This document shows, piece by piece, positions 5,060 to 6,131 of a DNA stretch of 6,131 nucleotides (its first letter is position 1; each line of letters opens with the position of its first letter). A program made the position numbers and the translations under genes. The notes under the pieces are model-generated. The model ran no database searches. It saw only the letters and a program-made list of their open reading frames with translations, and was not told the origin of the DNA. The stretch comes from Spirochaetia bacterium. Lineage in GTDB: Bacteria > Spirochaetota > Spirochaetia > Treponematales > Breznakiellaceae. The stretch is taken from the NCBI GenBank assembly GCA_025997495.1, contig BNUR01000157.1, positions 1 to 6,131 on the forward strand, given 5' to 3'.

Positions 5060-5989
5060 CTATTCCCCCTCCCACCACAGATCCCAGCATCCCTGTTCAC
5101 CCCCCAGCAGGGATGCCAGAACCGGCAGGCTTTCCGCCAGGGCCTCCCGCAACGTCCAGGGCGGATTGTAGATTACCATCCCGCTGCCGTACATGCGCGG
5201 CGCAGAATTAGTGCCGCTGAACCTCACGCCGGGAACCCCCGGAAAGGTCCCCGGCAGGGCCGGTGGTTTTGCCGTACGCAGTTCTACTGTACACCGGTTC
5301 CCGCCATAAAGCCCCCGCAGGGTTTCCCGCAGCGCCTCGCCTTCCCCGCCGGCCTCCGCAGGAAGTCCCGCCCCGGACTTTCGCCCCAGCAACGGGTACC
5401 AGGTAATATACAAGCCCGTGGGAAAACGCCGGAGCGCTTCGGCAAGATGTTCCGGCGCCGTAGAATAGTCACTTTTCATTTCGTAAGAAGGATCGATAAA
5501 AACACAGCCCCGGCGGGAAGACGGGGGCAGCAAGGCCTTGAGCCCCCCAAGGCCGTCTTCCCGCAGGAGCCGGAATCGGCGGTCGGTGGAGAAATTTTCC
5601 CTCAGGGCCGTAAAATCCGCAGGGTGCAGTTCAAAACAAACCGCCCGGTCTTGTTCCCGGAGCAGTTTTTGTATGAGTGCCGGAGAACCGGGATACCGGC
5701 CGGCCGGGGGAAGTTCCCCGCCAAGCGCTTCCCTCACCAGTGTGGTGTAATCGGCAAGCAGGGGCGGCAAATGAAACTGATCCAATAATCGCCAAACCCC
5801 CCGCTCCCACTCCCGGTTTTGGGCGGCATACCCTTCTGCCAGGGAATAAAAACCGGCGCCGGCGTGGGTATCAACCACCAGGAAGGACTTTTCCTTTTGC
5901 CTTAAATAATCCAGGCAGAACATCAGTACCGCATGTTTCAAAACATCTGCGGCGTTTCCCGCGTGGAAGGCGTGCCTATAGCTCAGCAT
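5060..5989 (-). CDS. rlmJ: 23S rRNA (adenine-N6)-methyltransferase RlmJ
   Basis: RlmJ methylates N6 of adenine 2030 (E. coli numbering) in 23S rRNA, working on free rRNA before assembly is complete. The N-terminus MLSYRHAFHAGNAADVLKH is the family's signature, with the lysine-histidine pair after the first helix. DTHAGAGFY (40-48) is the SAM-binding loop, and FIDPSYEMKSDY holds the catalytic motif IV. The usual form of that motif is D-P-P-Y/F, so the serine in third place is a variant to note. At 309 residues it is longer than the E. coli enzyme (about 280), partly from glycine- and proline-rich loops such as the one around LPAEAGGEGEALRE. The start is fixed by homology because the upstream ribosome binding site is weak. 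Codons 58-88 are repeated, inverted, at the right edge of the window. Confidence 0.94.
   Translation of the reverse strand: MLSYRHAFHAGNAADVLKHAVLMFCLDYLRQKEKSFLVVDTHAGAGFYSLAEGYAAQNREWERGVWRLLDQFHLPPLLADYTTLVREALGGELPPAGRYPGSPALIQKLLREQDRAVCFELHPADFTALRENFSTDRRFRLLREDGLGGLKALLPPSSRRGCVFIDPSYEMKSDYSTAPEHLAEALRRFPTGLYITWYPLLGRKSGAGLPAEAGGEGEALRETLRGLYGGNRCTVELRTAKPPALPGTFPGVPGVRFSGTNSAPRMYGSGMVIYNPPWTLREALAESLPVLASLLGGEQGCWDLWWEGE
5725..5819 (-). repeat. Left arm of 95-bp inverted repeat (inside rlmJ)
   Basis: This segment, coding for residues 58-88 of RlmJ (NREWERGVW to TLVREA), is the reverse complement of the last 95 bases of the window, with four mismatches. The arm is bounded on its rlmJ 5' side at 5819, where similarity stops abruptly. 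Its other boundary is not known because the partner runs off the window. The arms enclose 217 bases holding the first 57 codons of rlmJ and its upstream region. Confidence 0.95.
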
Positions 5990-6036
5990 TACTAAATCAT
6001 ACCGCCGGCAGGGAAACCAAACAAGGGTTCCGCTCG

Positions 6037-6131
6037 AAACCGGGAGTGGGAGCGGGGGGTTTGGCGATTATTGGACTCGTTTCATTTGCCGCCCCTGCTT
6101 GCCGACTACACCACACTGGTGAGGGAAGCGC
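6037..6131 (+). pseudogene. Inverted partial copy of rlmJ, cut by the window edge
   Basis: Read on the plus strand, this encodes NREWERGVWRLLDSFHLPPL and on to TLVREA, the same 31 residues as RlmJ 58-88 except Gln70 to Ser. The 95 bases match the rlmJ segment at 91 positions. Differences are at 6076, 6077, 6078 and 6106: two GAT-to-GAC silent changes and a CAG-to-TCG codon swap. The frame is open leftwards to a TAA at 5993 but has no ATG, so this is not a complete gene as it stands. The residues just before it (IIPPAGKPNKGSAR) do not match RlmJ beyond a vague GSAR versus GYAAQ. It may continue as a second rlmJ C-terminal part outside the window, or mark a contig join. Confidence 0.8.

Overview
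The window looks like bacterial chromosome of fairly high GC (55% in one 60-base stretch I counted inside the left gene block), with tightly packed genes, mostly on the minus strand. It carries nine confident protein genes, a duplicated gene fragment at the right edge, and about 250 gene-poor bases at the left edge. I see no tRNA, rRNA, CRISPR array or transposase. The gene set (J-domain protein with a TPR-like tail beside a methionine aminopeptidase, a ThiS/MoaD-like carrier with a JAB protease, a TylF-type methyltransferase) would fit a spirochaete of the Treponema group or another anaerobic host-associated bacterium. That placement is an inference from gene content and general impression, not from a search.

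Left block (255-2718, minus strand, transcribed right to left): a universal stress protein, a small flavodoxin-like protein, a J-domain co-chaperone and type I methionine aminopeptidase. Gaps are 3, 2 and 17 bases, so this is almost certainly one transcript. Its theme is protein maturation and stress. Beyond the aminopeptidase stop lie about three copies of a decayed 33-bp tandem repeat, a small hairpin and unexplained sequence to the edge.

Middle (2850-4258): on the minus strand a ThiS/MoaD-like protein whose Gly-Gly is not terminal but carries a short tail overlaps by 7 bases a JAMM-motif protease. The known logic of such pairs is that the protease trims the tail to expose Gly-Gly, which is then converted to a thiocarboxylate that donates sulfur (CysO/Mec or HcyS/HcyD type). 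Divergently on the plus strand is a visibly AT-richer TylF/MycF-like methyltransferase gene, preceded by a long inverted repeat that ends on its ribosome binding site.

Right (4288-6131): a hemolysin III/PAQR seven-helix membrane protein and rlmJ (23S rRNA adenine methyltransferase), both minus strand. The last 95 bases are an inverted, 91/95 identical copy of codons 58-88 of rlmJ. The differences are mostly silent or at the codon level, so this is a diverged copy and not a simple mirror artefact. Either it is a real inverted duplication that could recombine with rlmJ, or it is an assembly join of two related strains.

Most interesting: the carrier-protease pair with its processed tail, the inverted rlmJ fragment, the 5' hairpin of the methyltransferase gene and the decayed in-frame repeat.
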